Shown here in pieces: positions 16,697-25,266 of a DNA stretch of 64,000 nt. The stretch's first letter is position 1, and each line of letters starts with the position of its first letter. The position numbers and the translations under genes were made by a program. The notes beneath the pieces were generated by a model, which worked only from the letters and a program-made list of their open reading frames with translations, was not told the DNA's origin and searched no databases. The DNA comes from CAVTRI01 sp963737075 (GTDB lineage Bacteria > Actinomycetota > Acidimicrobiia > Acidimicrobiales > Palsa-688), in the NCBI GenBank assembly GCA_963737075.1, contig CAVTRI010000001.1, positions 186,001-250,000 on the forward strand, in the 5' to 3' direction.

Positions 16697-17815
16697 TCAA
16701 GGCGTTCCGCCCGCGCCGCCGGCTGTCCCCCAGAGGCTGGTAACCGGGCGCCCAAGGACGCGCTCGAGGACCGGCGCCAGCCGTTCGGGCAGCCGTTCGA
16801 GCGACAGGTGCCGGGCGACCAGCGCCTGGTTGTGGTCCAGGAGCCCCGGGTCCGGATCGGCCCAAAACGCCGCCACCTCTTCCGGTCGCTCGGCATCGAA
16901 CCACCCGAACCCGTAGGTGGCCGCCAGCTCTCGCCCGACGGGATAGGGACCGACAGCGACCGGCCGGCGGTGCGCCGACGCTTCTACCGGTGGGTTGCCG
17001 AACCCCTCCCAGACGGACGGGAAGACCACCGCATCGCATGCTGCATACGCATGCTCCATGGCTTCGAGCTCGGGCGCGGCCGCGCCCCGTATGACCGGTA
17101 CCCGGGCGGCTCGCAGCAGCGCCTCGAGGGTCGGCCGGTAACCCTCCTCCGCCGGGCCGAGCAGCCAGTACCACGCCCCGACGGCTTCGGCCAGGGCCAG
17201 GCCGGCGGGAACGTTCTTGCGGGGTATGGCCCTGGTCGGCTGCAGCACCAGCCGCTCGCCACGTCCGATGCCCAGGGCGGCCCGGGTCGCCTGCCGATCG
17301 CCGGTCGGCGGCGAGGCGTCGAAGGCGTTCGGGATCACCACCGCCTCAATGCCGTGGCCGGACAGTTGGCGTCGGGACAGGTCGTTGATCGTGACGTGGG
17401 CCCAGGCCGGGTCGTCGGGCGGCGGCGGGTACCCGGCGTAGCGCTCCCGCTGCCAAGGGAGGTCGTGGTGGCGGAGGATGGCGGGCCGACCGGCCAGGGC
17501 CGCGGCAACCGCGGCCGAGGCGTCCGGGTTGAGCGGCAACGAGCACAAGTTGTCGACTACCGCGACGACGGCGCCGGCGAGCGCGGCGTCCAGGGCGGCG
17601 GGATTTACAGGCGGCACCGGGGCGGGCGAGCCGTCGCCGTGCACGTCCGCGGCGGCAGCCAACCCCGGAACGATCGCGTCGGCGACACCGGCACCGGCCA
17701 CGGTCCGCACCTGGAGTCCCAACGCGCCCAGCGCCCACGCCCACTTGGCCGCCTCCACCGACACCCCGTCGGGGCCGCCCAGCCGGAAAGAGACGATCGC
17801 TGCGACCGGCTTCAC
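16697..17815 (-). CDS. Glycosyltransferase, GT4-like
   Basis: 372 aa. GT-B fold: N-terminal half starting PVAAIVSFRLGGPDGVSVEA (loop that contacts the acceptor), C-terminal half with LVLQPTRAIPRKNVPAGL and the nucleotide-sugar E-x7-E motif in FPSVWEGFGNPPVEASA near residue 300. Donor and acceptor unknown. GTG 17815 overlaps the stop of the DUF5317 gene by 4 bases (GTGA), so the pair is translated together. A longer open frame upstream (to 18466) is only a shadow of DUF5317. Confidence 0.85.
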   Translation of the reverse strand: MKPVAAIVSFRLGGPDGVSVEAAKWAWALGALGLQVRTVAGAGVADAIVPGLAAAADVHGDGSPAPVPPVNPAALDAALAGAVVAVVDNLCSLPLNPDASAAVAAALAGRPAILRHHDLPWQRERYAGYPPPPDDPAWAHVTINDLSRRQLSGHGIEAVVIPNAFDASPPTGDRQATRAALGIGRGERLVLQPTRAIPRKNVPAGLALAEAVGAWYWLLGPAEEGYRPTLEALLRAARVPVIRGAAAPELEAMEHAYAACDAVVFPSVWEGFGNPPVEASAHRRPVAVGPYPVGRELAATYGFGWFDAERPEEVAAFWADPDPGLLDHNQALVARHLSLERLPERLAPVLERVLGRPVTSLWGTAGGAGGTP

Positions 17816-18417
17816 GACGCGCGGTCGCTTGCCGCCCGGCCTGGCGCGTGGCCCGATACCGGGCCGCCCACCGGTAGCCGACGGCGTTGGTAGCGGCCCC
17901 GGTAGTGCATGGCTCGAGCTACCACCAGGGCCACGCCCACCGCGAGGATCACGTCGCCCACCGACACCACGCTGTGGAAGACGGCCACCGGGAGCCGGTC
18001 GTCCAGCCACGGCAGGCGTGTCGACAGCCGCTCCCCATGGTGACGAGGGCCGTACCGCACGCTCCCGAGCCGCGCCCATGACGTGATCCCGGCGTCCACG
18101 ACCGCCCGAGGCCGCACTGGCATCCCAACGTTCCGGACGATCACCACCAGGTTTGCTACGAGCCCGCATCCCACCACCCACATGCTGGGCAGAGCGAGAT
18201 TGCGGGCCACGAACGCCAGCAGGCACCCGTAGCCAGCCACCAACAGCACCCCTCCGACCCACCCGAGCGACCATCGGCCGGCGGCGAGCTCCGCGATCAC
18301 ACCGGCCACGACCAGCCAGGGGTCTCGGACGGGATAGCGCGCGGCCCAACGAAGCTTGCCGCCCGTCGCCAGTCCCGCGACCACCCCGAGCATCAGGGCC
18401 AGCGCTGGCAGCCACAT
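17812..18417 (-). CDS. DUF5317-like membrane protein
   Basis: 201 aa with about five hydrophobic segments (WLPALALMLGVVAGLATGG; WLVVAGVIAELAAG; VLLVAGYGCLLAFVA; WVVGCGLVANLVVIV; VSVGDVILAVGVALVVA). N-NVGMPVRP and LDDRLPVAVFHSVVSVGD segments agree with DUF5317 proteins of actinobacteria and clostridia, whose function is unknown. Upstream partner of the glycosyltransferase, with a 4-base overlap, so perhaps a membrane step in polysaccharide or lipid glycosylation. Confidence 0.65.
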   Translation of the reverse strand: MWLPALALMLGVVAGLATGGKLRWAARYPVRDPWLVVAGVIAELAAGRWSLGWVGGVLLVAGYGCLLAFVARNLALPSMWVVGCGLVANLVVIVRNVGMPVRPRAVVDAGITSWARLGSVRYGPRHHGERLSTRLPWLDDRLPVAVFHSVVSVGDVILAVGVALVVARAMHYRGRYQRRRLPVGGPVSGHAPGRAASDRAS

Positions 18418-18525
18418 CGCCGTGCGACGCTACCTGAAGGCTTTCCAGGAAAAACGGACACGTCACGCGGTTACCGGCCCGTGACCCATCCGGGCGGGAT
18501 GGCGTGCAGGCGGACAGCTGGCATC

Positions 18526-19302
18526 ATGAGAACGCCCATGAACGGGAACCACCTCATCCTGCACTCGCCGTTCGGGTTCGCCGTCGCCTTCGGCGCCGGC
18601 GTGGTCTCGTTCTTGTCCCCGTGCGTCTTGCCCCTCGTCCCGTCCTACCTGTCGATGATGTCCGGCGTTAGTGCCTCGCAGATTGCTGAGGCGAGCCGCC
18701 CCGACCAGCGTCGGCTGCTGCGGTCGACCCTGCTGTTCGTAGCCGGCTTCACGCTGGTGTTCGCCGTGCTGGAAGCGACCGCGAACGGCGTCGGCCAGAC
18801 GCTGTCAGCCCATCAGCGCGTCCTGGACGAGGTGGCCGGGGCGTTGATCGTTGTCATGGGCCTGGCGTTCGCCGGCCTCGTCCGTCCCGGCTGGCTCGTC
18901 CGGGAGCGCCGTGTGCAGGTCATGCCTTCCCGGCTCGGGGAATGGGGCGCCCCGGTGATGGGCATGGCCTTCGCGTTCGGATGGACGCCGTGCATAGGCC
19001 CCGCCCTGGCCGCGGTCCTCAGCCTGGCAAGCGCTTCCAACACCCTCGGGCGGGGCGAGCTGATGCTCGTGTCGTACTCGTTGGGGCTGGGGGTGCCGTT
19101 CGTTGTCGCCGGTGTGGCGTTCGGACGCTTGACCGGTGTCCTCGCGTTCGCCCGGGCGCACGTGCGGGTCATCAACCTGGTGTCCGGGCTCGTGCTGGCG
19201 GCCCTCGGCGTGCTGCTGCTCACCAACAACCTGCACATCTTGTCGAGCTGGGCGGACGACGTGCTCAGAGCCGTCGGGCTTGGAAGCCTGTCGACCTCGT
19301 AG
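18526..19302 (+). CDS. ccdA: Cytochrome c biogenesis thiol transporter CcdA
   Basis: 258 aa. Polytopic membrane protein of the DsbD/CcdA family that carries electrons across the membrane to reduce extracytoplasmic thiols. The two redox motifs are FLSPCVLPLVPSY (TM1) and GWTPCIGPALAA (TM4). About six membrane helices. It heads the ccm operon, 51 bp before ccmA, and logically supplies reductant to CcmG and CcmH. Start is ATG 18526 or 18538; GTG 18481 is also open but adds a basic leader. Confidence 0.9.
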   Translation: MRTPMNGNHLILHSPFGFAVAFGAGVVSFLSPCVLPLVPSYLSMMSGVSASQIAEASRPDQRRLLRSTLLFVAGFTLVFAVLEATANGVGQTLSAHQRVLDEVAGALIVVMGLAFAGLVRPGWLVRERRVQVMPSRLGEWGAPVMGMAFAFGWTPCIGPALAAVLSLASASNTLGRGELMLVSYSLGLGVPFVVAGVAFGRLTGVLAFARAHVRVINLVSGLVLAALGVLLLTNNLHILSSWADDVLRAVGLGSLSTS

Positions 19303-19353
19303 CCGCCGTATGGCGGTCGCTGGCCCGCCATCGCTACCCTCGGACAGGCTGTC

Positions 19354-20064
19354 ATGGACCTTGCTATCCGATTTCGTGCCGCAGTCGCCTTGGTCGGGCG
19401 GTTTCCCGTCCTGGCCGGCGTCGACCTCGACGTGGCCACCGGTGAGATCGTGTTGCTGCAAGGACCGAATGGCGCCGGCAAGACGAGCATCCTGCGGGCC
19501 GCGGCCGGGCTGTTGCGCGTGGCGTCCGGGGAGGCGGTCGTGCTCGGCGCGGACCTGGTGCGGGATCCCCGGGCCGTCCGCCGAAGCGTCGGCCTGCTCG
19601 GCCACACCACCGGGCTGTACGACGATCTGACGGTGACTGAAAACGTTCGGTTCGCGGTCCGTGCCGCTGGCGGCCGCGCCGACGAAGTGCCGGCCGCCCT
19701 CGAACGGCTGGGCTTCACCGGCCGCTTGCCTGGCACCCCGCTCAGCAACCTGTCGGCCGGCCAGCGGCGCCGGGTGGCCCTCGCTGTCCTCGTGGCGCGG
19801 GATCCCGAGTTGTGGCTGCTCGACGAGCCGCACGCTGGCCTCGACGCCGACTACCGGGACGTGCTCGACGAGGTGGTTCGCAACGCCGTGCGGCGGGGCA
19901 GGACCGTCGTGCTCGCTTCCCACGAACGAGACCGCGCCCACGCCTTGGCCAGCCGGGTGGTCGACGTCGCTGGCGGAGTCGTCAAGCCGGCGGAGGCGCC
20001 GGCGATCGCGTCCGCGCCCGCCGACCGATCGGACGCCGCGGAGCCTGCAATCCATGTGGCATGA
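19354..20064 (+). CDS. ccmA: Heme exporter ATPase CcmA
   Basis: 236 aa ABC ATPase of the System I complex CcmABCD, which releases holo-CcmE from CcmC. Walker A is QGPNGAGKTS near residue 36, signature NLSAGQRRRVALA near 131, Walker B LWLLDEPHAGLD. The tail after residue 205 is an Ala/Pro-rich extension. Overlaps ccmB by 11 bases. Confidence 0.9.
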   Translation: MDLAIRFRAAVALVGRFPVLAGVDLDVATGEIVLLQGPNGAGKTSILRAAAGLLRVASGEAVVLGADLVRDPRAVRRSVGLLGHTTGLYDDLTVTENVRFAVRAAGGRADEVPAALERLGFTGRLPGTPLSNLSAGQRRRVALAVLVARDPELWLLDEPHAGLDADYRDVLDEVVRNAVRRGRTVVLASHERDRAHALASRVVDVAGGVVKPAEAPAIASAPADRSDAAEPAIHVA

Positions 20065-20722
20065 CGCCCTGCTGGTCGCCGGCAAGGATCTGCGGGTCGA
20101 AGCCCGTTCCAGGGTCGCGACCAACCAGGTGGGGCCCTACGCGGTGCTGGTGCTTCTCCTCTTCGGGTTCGCGTTCGACCAGGACCGCACGCTGCTGAGC
20201 CGGGCCGCGCCGGGCTTGTACTGGGTGGCGGTCTTGCTGTGCACCCTGCTGGCCGTGCAGCGAAGCTTCGCAATCGAGGCCGTGGACGGGGCTCGCGACA
20301 CTCTGCGCATGTCCGGGCTCGATCCGGCCGGCGTGTTCCTGGGCAAGGCGGCCGCTGTCGCCGCCGAGCTCGTGGGCCTTCAGATCCTGCTGGGCGTCGG
20401 CATCTTGATCCTCTTCGACACTCGCCTCGAAGATCCCGGCCTGATCGTCGCCGCGTCGGTGGCCGCGACCGCCGGGCTCGCCGCCTCTGGCACCGTGTAC
20501 GGCGTGATGGCCGCCGGCTTGCGCGTCCGCGAGACGCTCCTGCCGCTGCTCATCCTGCCCGTCGTGGCGCCGGTGCTGCTCGGGGCCACGCAGGCGTGGC
20601 GGGCGGCGTTGGGCCTGTCGACGTCGAGCGGGTGGCGTTGGATGGGACTGCTCGGCTGCTTCGCCGTCCTCTACTTGACCATCGGCGTGTTCGCGTTCGG
20701 GCCCCTGCTGGAGGAGACGTGA
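20054..20722 (+). CDS. ccmB: Heme exporter membrane subunit CcmB
   Basis: 222 aa. Six predicted membrane helices; opens MWHDALLVAGKDLRVEARSR, the typical CcmB cytoplasmic start, and contains FAIEAVDGARDTLRMSG and LPLLILPVVAPVLLGATQA, both family hallmarks. Partners CcmA and CcmC. ATG 20054 lies within the end of ccmA; its stop overlaps the ccmC GTG. Confidence 0.9.
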   Translation: MWHDALLVAGKDLRVEARSRVATNQVGPYAVLVLLLFGFAFDQDRTLLSRAAPGLYWVAVLLCTLLAVQRSFAIEAVDGARDTLRMSGLDPAGVFLGKAAAVAAELVGLQILLGVGILILFDTRLEDPGLIVAASVAATAGLAASGTVYGVMAAGLRVRETLLPLLILPVVAPVLLGATQAWRAALGLSTSSGWRWMGLLGCFAVLYLTIGVFAFGPLLEET

Positions 20723-21474
20723 GGCGGGCGGGCACCGGCGATCGGATCACGCGAGTTCTCGGGATCGCGGCGGTCGTCGTCGTGGCCGTGACCGCGTATC
20801 TGGGACTGGTTGTCTCGCCACCGGACAAGGTGCAGGGCGACCTCGTACGGCTGATCTATGTCCACCCTGCGGCGGCCACCGCGTGCTACGTGGGCTTCGG
20901 CCTGTGCGCGCTCGCCAGTCTCGCCTACCTGTGGCCGCGCACCCGCAGCCTGCGCTGGGACGCGCTGGCCGGGGCATCGGCCGAGGTCGGCGTCATCTTC
21001 TGCGTCGTCACGCTCGTCACCGGATCCATCTGGGGGCGCGGGTCGTGGGGCGTGTGGTGGACCTGGGATGCCCGGCTGACGCTGACGGCTCTTCTGCTCG
21101 CGGTGTTCCTCGGCTACCTCGCGCTGCGCCGCACAGGCGGTGACGCCAACGCCCGGGCCAAGCGGTGCGCGGTGGCGGCCATCTTCTGCGTGCTGGTCGT
21201 GCCCGTCGACCACGAGGCGACCGTGTGGTGGACGACCCTCCACCAGGGCAACACACTCCTGCGGGCCAATCCGCTTATCCATGGCTGGCAGCTGCTCACC
21301 ATGGCCGTCTCGTTCGTCGCTTACGGCCTGGTGTTCGCGTGGCTGCTGATCCACCGCTACCGGGTCGAGCGCCTCGAGGAGCGCTACGAGCGCGAAGGGT
21401 TCGCGCAGGCCGTCGCCGCGCGGCGGGCGGAGGGCACGGAACCACCGCCGCGTAAGGACCCGGTGAGCGCGTGA
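20719..21474 (+). CDS. ccmC: Heme-handling protein CcmC
   Basis: 251 aa. Member of the heme handling protein family that loads heme onto CcmE. The tryptophan-rich WWD motif is GVWWTWDARLT near residue 112, flanked by the axial-His segments IYVHPAAATACYV and VPVDHEATVWWTTLHQG. Six membrane helices. GTG 20719 overlaps the ccmB stop and its own stop overlaps the ccmD GTG. Confidence 0.92.
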   Translation: MRRAGTGDRITRVLGIAAVVVVAVTAYLGLVVSPPDKVQGDLVRLIYVHPAAATACYVGFGLCALASLAYLWPRTRSLRWDALAGASAEVGVIFCVVTLVTGSIWGRGSWGVWWTWDARLTLTALLLAVFLGYLALRRTGGDANARAKRCAVAAIFCVLVVPVDHEATVWWTTLHQGNTLLRANPLIHGWQLLTMAVSFVAYGLVFAWLLIHRYRVERLEERYEREGFAQAVAARRAEGTEPPPRKDPVSA

Positions 21475-21599
21475 CCCAGTACGTGGCCGGAGGGTGGGCG
21501 GCGGCGTTGGCCATCACTGCCCTCTACTGCTGGCGTACCGTCCGGCGGGGCAAGGCGCTCGCCCGAGGCTTCCCGAAAGAAGACCAGCCGTGGCAGTAA
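21471..21599 (+). CDS. ccmD: CcmD-like small membrane protein
   Basis: 42 aa. Reads GTG ACC CAG TAC then one hydrophobic helix (VAGGWAAALAITALYCW) and a basic tail (RTVRRGKALARG), the size and topology of CcmD, which stabilises the CcmABC-CcmE interaction. It is tied to both neighbours by overlaps: its GTG overlaps the ccmC stop, and its last bases contain the ccmE GTG. Too short for automated callers; position is the main evidence. Confidence 0.75.
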   Translation: MTQYVAGGWAAALAITALYCWRTVRRGKALARGFPKEDQPWQ

Positions 21600-22075
21600 G
21601 TGCGCCACCCGCACCCCCCGTCGCACCACCCGATCGGCGCCGGCGGTGGCTGGGCAGCTGGCGTCGCCAGGTGGTGGCCGCGGTGATCGTCGCCGGCGCA
21701 CTCGGGTACATCCTTTACCAGGGCCTGTCCAACGCCACCGTCTACTTCAAAACCGCGGATCAAGCGGTGGCCGACCGGGCACAGCTGGGCACCAAGGCGT
21801 TCCGCATCGAGGGGACCGTCCAACACGATGTCCGCCAGGCCGGCGCCGACACCGACTTCTCCATCTACGCCAACGGCGTCACCGTCGCCGTCGTCGCCAC
21901 CGAGCAGCCGCCTCAGCTCTTCCAGCCCGGTATTCCCGTTGTGTTGCAAGGACACTGGCAGGGCCCCGTGTACCTCGCCGACACAGTGATGGTGAAGCAC
22001 TCCGCCAGCTATACCGAGGCCCACCCGGACCGGCTGAAACCGCAACTCCCCCCGCATCAGCCCGCCAAACCGTGA
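21590..22075 (+). CDS. ccmE: Heme chaperone CcmE
   Basis: 161 aa. N-terminal anchor (VVAAVIVAGALGYILYQGL), then an OB-fold: FRIEGTVQ, TDFSIYANGVTVAVV, VVLQGHW. The covalent heme site is VKHSASY, keeping the H-x3-Y arrangement of bacterial CcmE rather than the Cys variant. It carries heme from CcmC to CcmF. GTG 21590 lies inside the ccmD stop region. Confidence 0.9.
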   Translation: MAVSAPPAPPVAPPDRRRRWLGSWRRQVVAAVIVAGALGYILYQGLSNATVYFKTADQAVADRAQLGTKAFRIEGTVQHDVRQAGADTDFSIYANGVTVAVVATEQPPQLFQPGIPVVLQGHWQGPVYLADTVMVKHSASYTEAHPDRLKPQLPPHQPAKP

Positions 22076-24051
22076 ACGCCGCTTTCGGCGAAGCCGCCGT
22101 CCTGCTCGCCCTGCTCGGCAGCGTGGCCGGGATCGCCACCACCGTGGTCGCCGTGCGGCGCGGCGATGACCGCCTGCTTCGAGGCGGCCGGACCTACGTG
22201 TGGGTCGTTCTCGCCGGGGCGGTCCTGGCGACCGCCGCCATGCAGCACGCGCTGATCACCCACGACTTCAACCTCCAGTACGTCGCCGACAACGACAGCC
22301 TCCAGACGCCGTTGCTGTACCGGATCACAGCGATGTGGTCCAATCTCAGCGGGTCGATTCTGCTCTGGGCGCTCATCCTTTCGGGATACCTGGCAGCGGT
22401 TGCGGTGTACTTCCGTCGCCGGGCGACCGATCCCATGGTGGCGTGGGCGTCGGTCGTTGGCTACGTGGTCGCCGCGTTCTTCTTCGCCGTGATGCTGACG
22501 GTGTCGAATCCGTTCACCACCATCGGCGGAGCGACGCCCACCAATGGCACCGGTGTGGACCCACTCCTGCAGAACAACGCGCTGGTGGCGTTCCATCCGC
22601 CAATGCTCTACCTGGGGCTTGTCGGTTTCACCGTGCCGTTCTGCTTCGCGGTCGCCAGCCTCATTACGGGACGGGTCGGCGAAGGGTGGATGATCGAAAC
22701 TCGCCGGTGGTCGCTGTTCGCGTGGGCGTTTCTGTCCGTGGGCATCATCCTCGGCGCCTGGTGGAGCTACCAGGTGCTGGGCTGGGGCGGCTACTGGGCG
22801 TGGGACCCCGTGGAGAACGCGGTGTTCGTGCCCTGGCTTACCGCCACCGCATATCTGCACTCGGTCATGGTGCAAGAGCGGCGCGGGATGCTCCGGGTCT
22901 GGAACCTGTCGCTGGTGCTCTCGACGTTCTGCCTCACCATCCTGGCGACATTCCTCACCCGGTCGGGCGTACTCGAGTCGGTGCACAGCTTCAACAACAA
23001 CGGACTCGGTCCGGTCCTCCTCACGTTCTTCGGTCTGGTCGTGGCGGCGTCGATCGTCCTTTTGGCGTGGCGGGGCGACCGGCTGCGCAGCCCGGGCGCC
23101 ATTGACTCGCCGTTGTCGCGCGAAGCGGCCTTCCTGGCCAACAACCTGCTCCTTGGTGCGTTTGCCCTCATCGTGCTGCTGGGCACCGTCTTTCCCCTGA
23201 TCGCCCAGGCCCTCAACGGCTCCCAGATCACCGTCGGGGCCCCGTATTTCAACCAGATGACCATGCCGGTGGTCGTGTGCTTGTTGTTCCTGATGGCGGT
23301 CGCCCCTGTTCTGCCGTGGCGTAAGGCGAGCGGCGATCTGCTGCGGCGGCGGCTGCTCTGGCCGGCGGTCGGCGGCGTCGGCACGCTCGCGGTCTGTGTA
23401 GCGGCCGGGGTACGGGGGCTCAACCCGCTGCTGGCCTTCGGGCTCGGCGGGTTCGCAGGCGCGTCCGCCCTGCGGCAGCTCGTGATCGCCTCCCGCCGCC
23501 AGGGTGTCCGGGGTTTTGTGGGTCGGGCCAACGGCGGGATGGTCGTCCACCTCGGGGTGGTGGTGATCGCGGTCGCGTTCGCCGCCAGCCACTCCTTCGC
23601 CCACCAGACCTCGCTGTCGTTGCGGCAAGGGCAGACCGCCACTGTCCATGGCCAGCAGCTGGAGTTCGTGGGCATGAAGAACATCAATGCACCCACCCAC
23701 ACCGGCGTTGCCGCCCGTATCCGAGTCAACGGCGGCAAGGAGCTGGCACCGGCGATCAGCGACTACCCGTTCTCCGACGGGGCGATCGGGACGCCATCGA
23801 TCGACAGCGGACTGGCTCGCGACATCTACGTGCGGCTCGACACCGCGCCGGCGAAGGCGGGGGACCCGGTCCAGATCACCGTCATCCTCGAGCCGCTCGT
23901 GTGGTGGATCTGGGCGGGCGGTGCGATCGTCGTGATCGGTGCCGGGCTGGCGGCGTTCCCGGGCAAACGGCGACGGCCAACGGATCCCGTCTCCGCGCCC
24001 GTCGATGTCGTTGCCGGTGAGCGATCGGCGGATCTCGTGGGGGCGGAGTGA
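22072..24051 (+). CDS. ccmF: Cytochrome c heme lyase subunit CcmF
   Basis: 659 aa, about 15 membrane helices. Heme-lyase core that attaches heme to apocytochrome c together with CcmH. WWD motif GWGGYWAWDPVENA near residue 241, with LVAFHPPMLYLG and ATFLTRSGVLESVHSF as further family signatures (axial His residues lie in these segments). GTG 22072 overlaps the ccmE stop; the C-terminal ATGA-type overlap with ccmG shows tight coupling. Confidence 0.93.
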   Translation: MNAAFGEAAVLLALLGSVAGIATTVVAVRRGDDRLLRGGRTYVWVVLAGAVLATAAMQHALITHDFNLQYVADNDSLQTPLLYRITAMWSNLSGSILLWALILSGYLAAVAVYFRRRATDPMVAWASVVGYVVAAFFFAVMLTVSNPFTTIGGATPTNGTGVDPLLQNNALVAFHPPMLYLGLVGFTVPFCFAVASLITGRVGEGWMIETRRWSLFAWAFLSVGIILGAWWSYQVLGWGGYWAWDPVENAVFVPWLTATAYLHSVMVQERRGMLRVWNLSLVLSTFCLTILATFLTRSGVLESVHSFNNNGLGPVLLTFFGLVVAASIVLLAWRGDRLRSPGAIDSPLSREAAFLANNLLLGAFALIVLLGTVFPLIAQALNGSQITVGAPYFNQMTMPVVVCLLFLMAVAPVLPWRKASGDLLRRRLLWPAVGGVGTLAVCVAAGVRGLNPLLAFGLGGFAGASALRQLVIASRRQGVRGFVGRANGGMVVHLGVVVIAVAFAASHSFAHQTSLSLRQGQTATVHGQQLEFVGMKNINAPTHTGVAARIRVNGGKELAPAISDYPFSDGAIGTPSIDSGLARDIYVRLDTAPAKAGDPVQITVILEPLVWWIWAGGAIVVIGAGLAAFPGKRRRPTDPVSAPVDVVAGERSADLVGAE

Positions 24052-24614
24052 CGGCTGTTCGCCTGCGCGGCCGGCGAGTCCTGTGGATCTGTGGCGGGGT
24101 GGCGGTCGTGGCCGCCGTGCTGTTCTCGGTGCTTGCCATGGCTGGGCCGTCCTCCCAGACGACGGCCAACACGCCGTTGCTCGGTAAGGCGGCACCGGCC
24201 ATCACCGGCACGCCACTCGGCGGCGGGCGGCAGATCAGCCTGTCCCAGTTCGCCGGACGGTGGGTGCTGGTGAACTTCGCGGCCAGCTGGTGCGTGCCCT
24301 GCCAGCAGGAAATGCCGCAGCTGCTCAGCTTCGCGGCCACCTCGGCCCACGACGGGGCTGATGGGCCGGTCGTCCTGACCGTGGCGTACGACGAGCAGGA
24401 TCTCGCCAACCTCCGCGCCCTTTTGACAAGCCGGGGCGCCACGTGGCCGGCGGTCGACGCGCCCGGGTCGACGGTGTCCTACGGGCTCAGGGGCGTGCCG
24501 GAATCGTTTCTGGTCGACCCGCGGGGCACCGTGGTGGAGCACATCACCGGAGGCCTGAACGCCGCCCAGATCGTGCAGTTCATCGGGCGTAACAGCGCCG
24601 GGGGGCAGCAGTGA
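24048..24614 (+). CDS. ccmG: Thiol-disulfide oxidoreductase CcmG/DsbE
   Basis: 188 aa membrane-anchored thioredoxin-fold protein: TM at residues 11-32, then WVLVNFAASWCVPCQQEMPQL with the CVPC active site near residue 85 and the cis-Pro loop GLRGVPESFLVDP. Reduces apocytochrome or CcmH using electrons from CcdA. Confidence 0.9.
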   Translation: MTAVRLRGRRVLWICGGVAVVAAVLFSVLAMAGPSSQTTANTPLLGKAAPAITGTPLGGGRQISLSQFAGRWVLVNFAASWCVPCQQEMPQLLSFAATSAHDGADGPVVLTVAYDEQDLANLRALLTSRGATWPAVDAPGSTVSYGLRGVPESFLVDPRGTVVEHITGGLNAAQIVQFIGRNSAGGQQ

Positions 24615-25075
24615 CGGCGCTGCGGCGTTGGGGTCCGTGGGTGGTGCTCGCCGTGGTGGCGGCGGTGTCGCTCGCCATTGGCGTCCAGCGTCCCAGCCGG
24701 CCGACACTGCAGCAGCGGACGATGCAGCTGGCCGGCGAGGTGCGATGCCCCGTGTGCACCGGCGAGTCCGCCGCCCAGTCCCAGGCACCGGAGGCGGCGC
24801 AGATCCGCCGGCAGATCCAGACGTCGCTGGCCGCAGGGGAAGCGCCGTCGGTGATCCTTCATCGTCTGGTGTCGGATTTCGGCGCCTCGATCCTGGAGAA
24901 GCCGCAGACCACGGGTGTGTCGCTGCTCGTGTGGGTGCTGCCGATCGCGGTCGTCGGGGTCGCGGCGGGGGGATTAGGGATGGCCCTGCTGCGCTGGAGG
25001 GCACGGCGAGCACCGGTAGAGCTCGACGACAGCGACCGCTCCCGGGTGGCCGAGGCCCTGCAGGAGCACCAGTGA
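24611..25075 (+). CDS. ccmH: CcmH/CycL oxidoreductase
   Basis: 154 aa. The System I CcmH motif RCPVCTGESAAQSQAPEA is at about residue 45 (RCxxC), within the three-helix fold; LVSDFGASILEKP follows, and a C-terminal TM (LLVWVLPIAVVGVAAGGLG) anchors it. An N-terminal TM or signal is also present. Reduces the apocytochrome CXXCH site. Its stop overlaps the first mini-ORF of the 65-bp repeats. Confidence 0.9.
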   Translation: MTALRRWGPWVVLAVVAAVSLAIGVQRPSRPTLQQRTMQLAGEVRCPVCTGESAAQSQAPEAAQIRRQIQTSLAAGEAPSVILHRLVSDFGASILEKPQTTGVSLLVWVLPIAVVGVAAGGLGMALLRWRARRAPVELDDSDRSRVAEALQEHQ

Positions 25076-25266
25076 GCGACTTTGGGAGCGAACCGACGAG
25101 CACAGATTGGTGCACCGTCCCTCGGACGGTGTATCAGTGAGCGACTTTGGGAGCGAACCGACGAGCACAGATTGGTGCACCGTCCCTCGGACGGTGTATC
25201 AGTGAGCGACCTTGGGAGCGAACCGACGAGCACAGATTGGTGCACCGTCCCTCGGACGGTGTACCA
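25072..25266 (+). repeat. Three tandem 65-bp repeats, each a start-coupled 22-codon mini-ORF
   Basis: Units 25072-25136, 25137-25201 and 25202-25266 are nearly identical (two substitutions in the third). Each begins with GTGAGCGAC and encodes a peptide starting VSDFGSEP and ending CTVPRTVYQ; its TGA overlaps the GTG of the next unit (CAGTGA). The first GTG overlaps the ccmH stop and the last TGA (25268-25270) overlaps the ccmI GTG. Because 65 is not a multiple of 3, no frame reads through. Each unit holds the hairpin CACCGTCC-CTC-GGACGGTG (25113-25131 and +65, +130), ending 5 nt before the next start. A related element is at 43240-43389. Confidence 0.85.

Noticed and set aside
17816..18466. 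N-terminal extension of the glycosyltransferase to 18466
   Set aside because: It overlaps DUF5317 in another frame. GTG 17815 gives the natural GT-B start and a 4-base overlap.
22057..24195. Long antisense open frame (about 700 codons) opposite ccmF
   Set aside because: High-GC shadow of ccmF codons; strongly biased His/Arg/Gln composition, no domain, no start signal.
25147..25266. Earlier start of ccmI inside the 65-bp repeats
   Set aside because: Codons there come from the repeat read in a third frame; GTG 25267 gives the CcmI-like N-terminus and overlaps the last mini-ORF stop.
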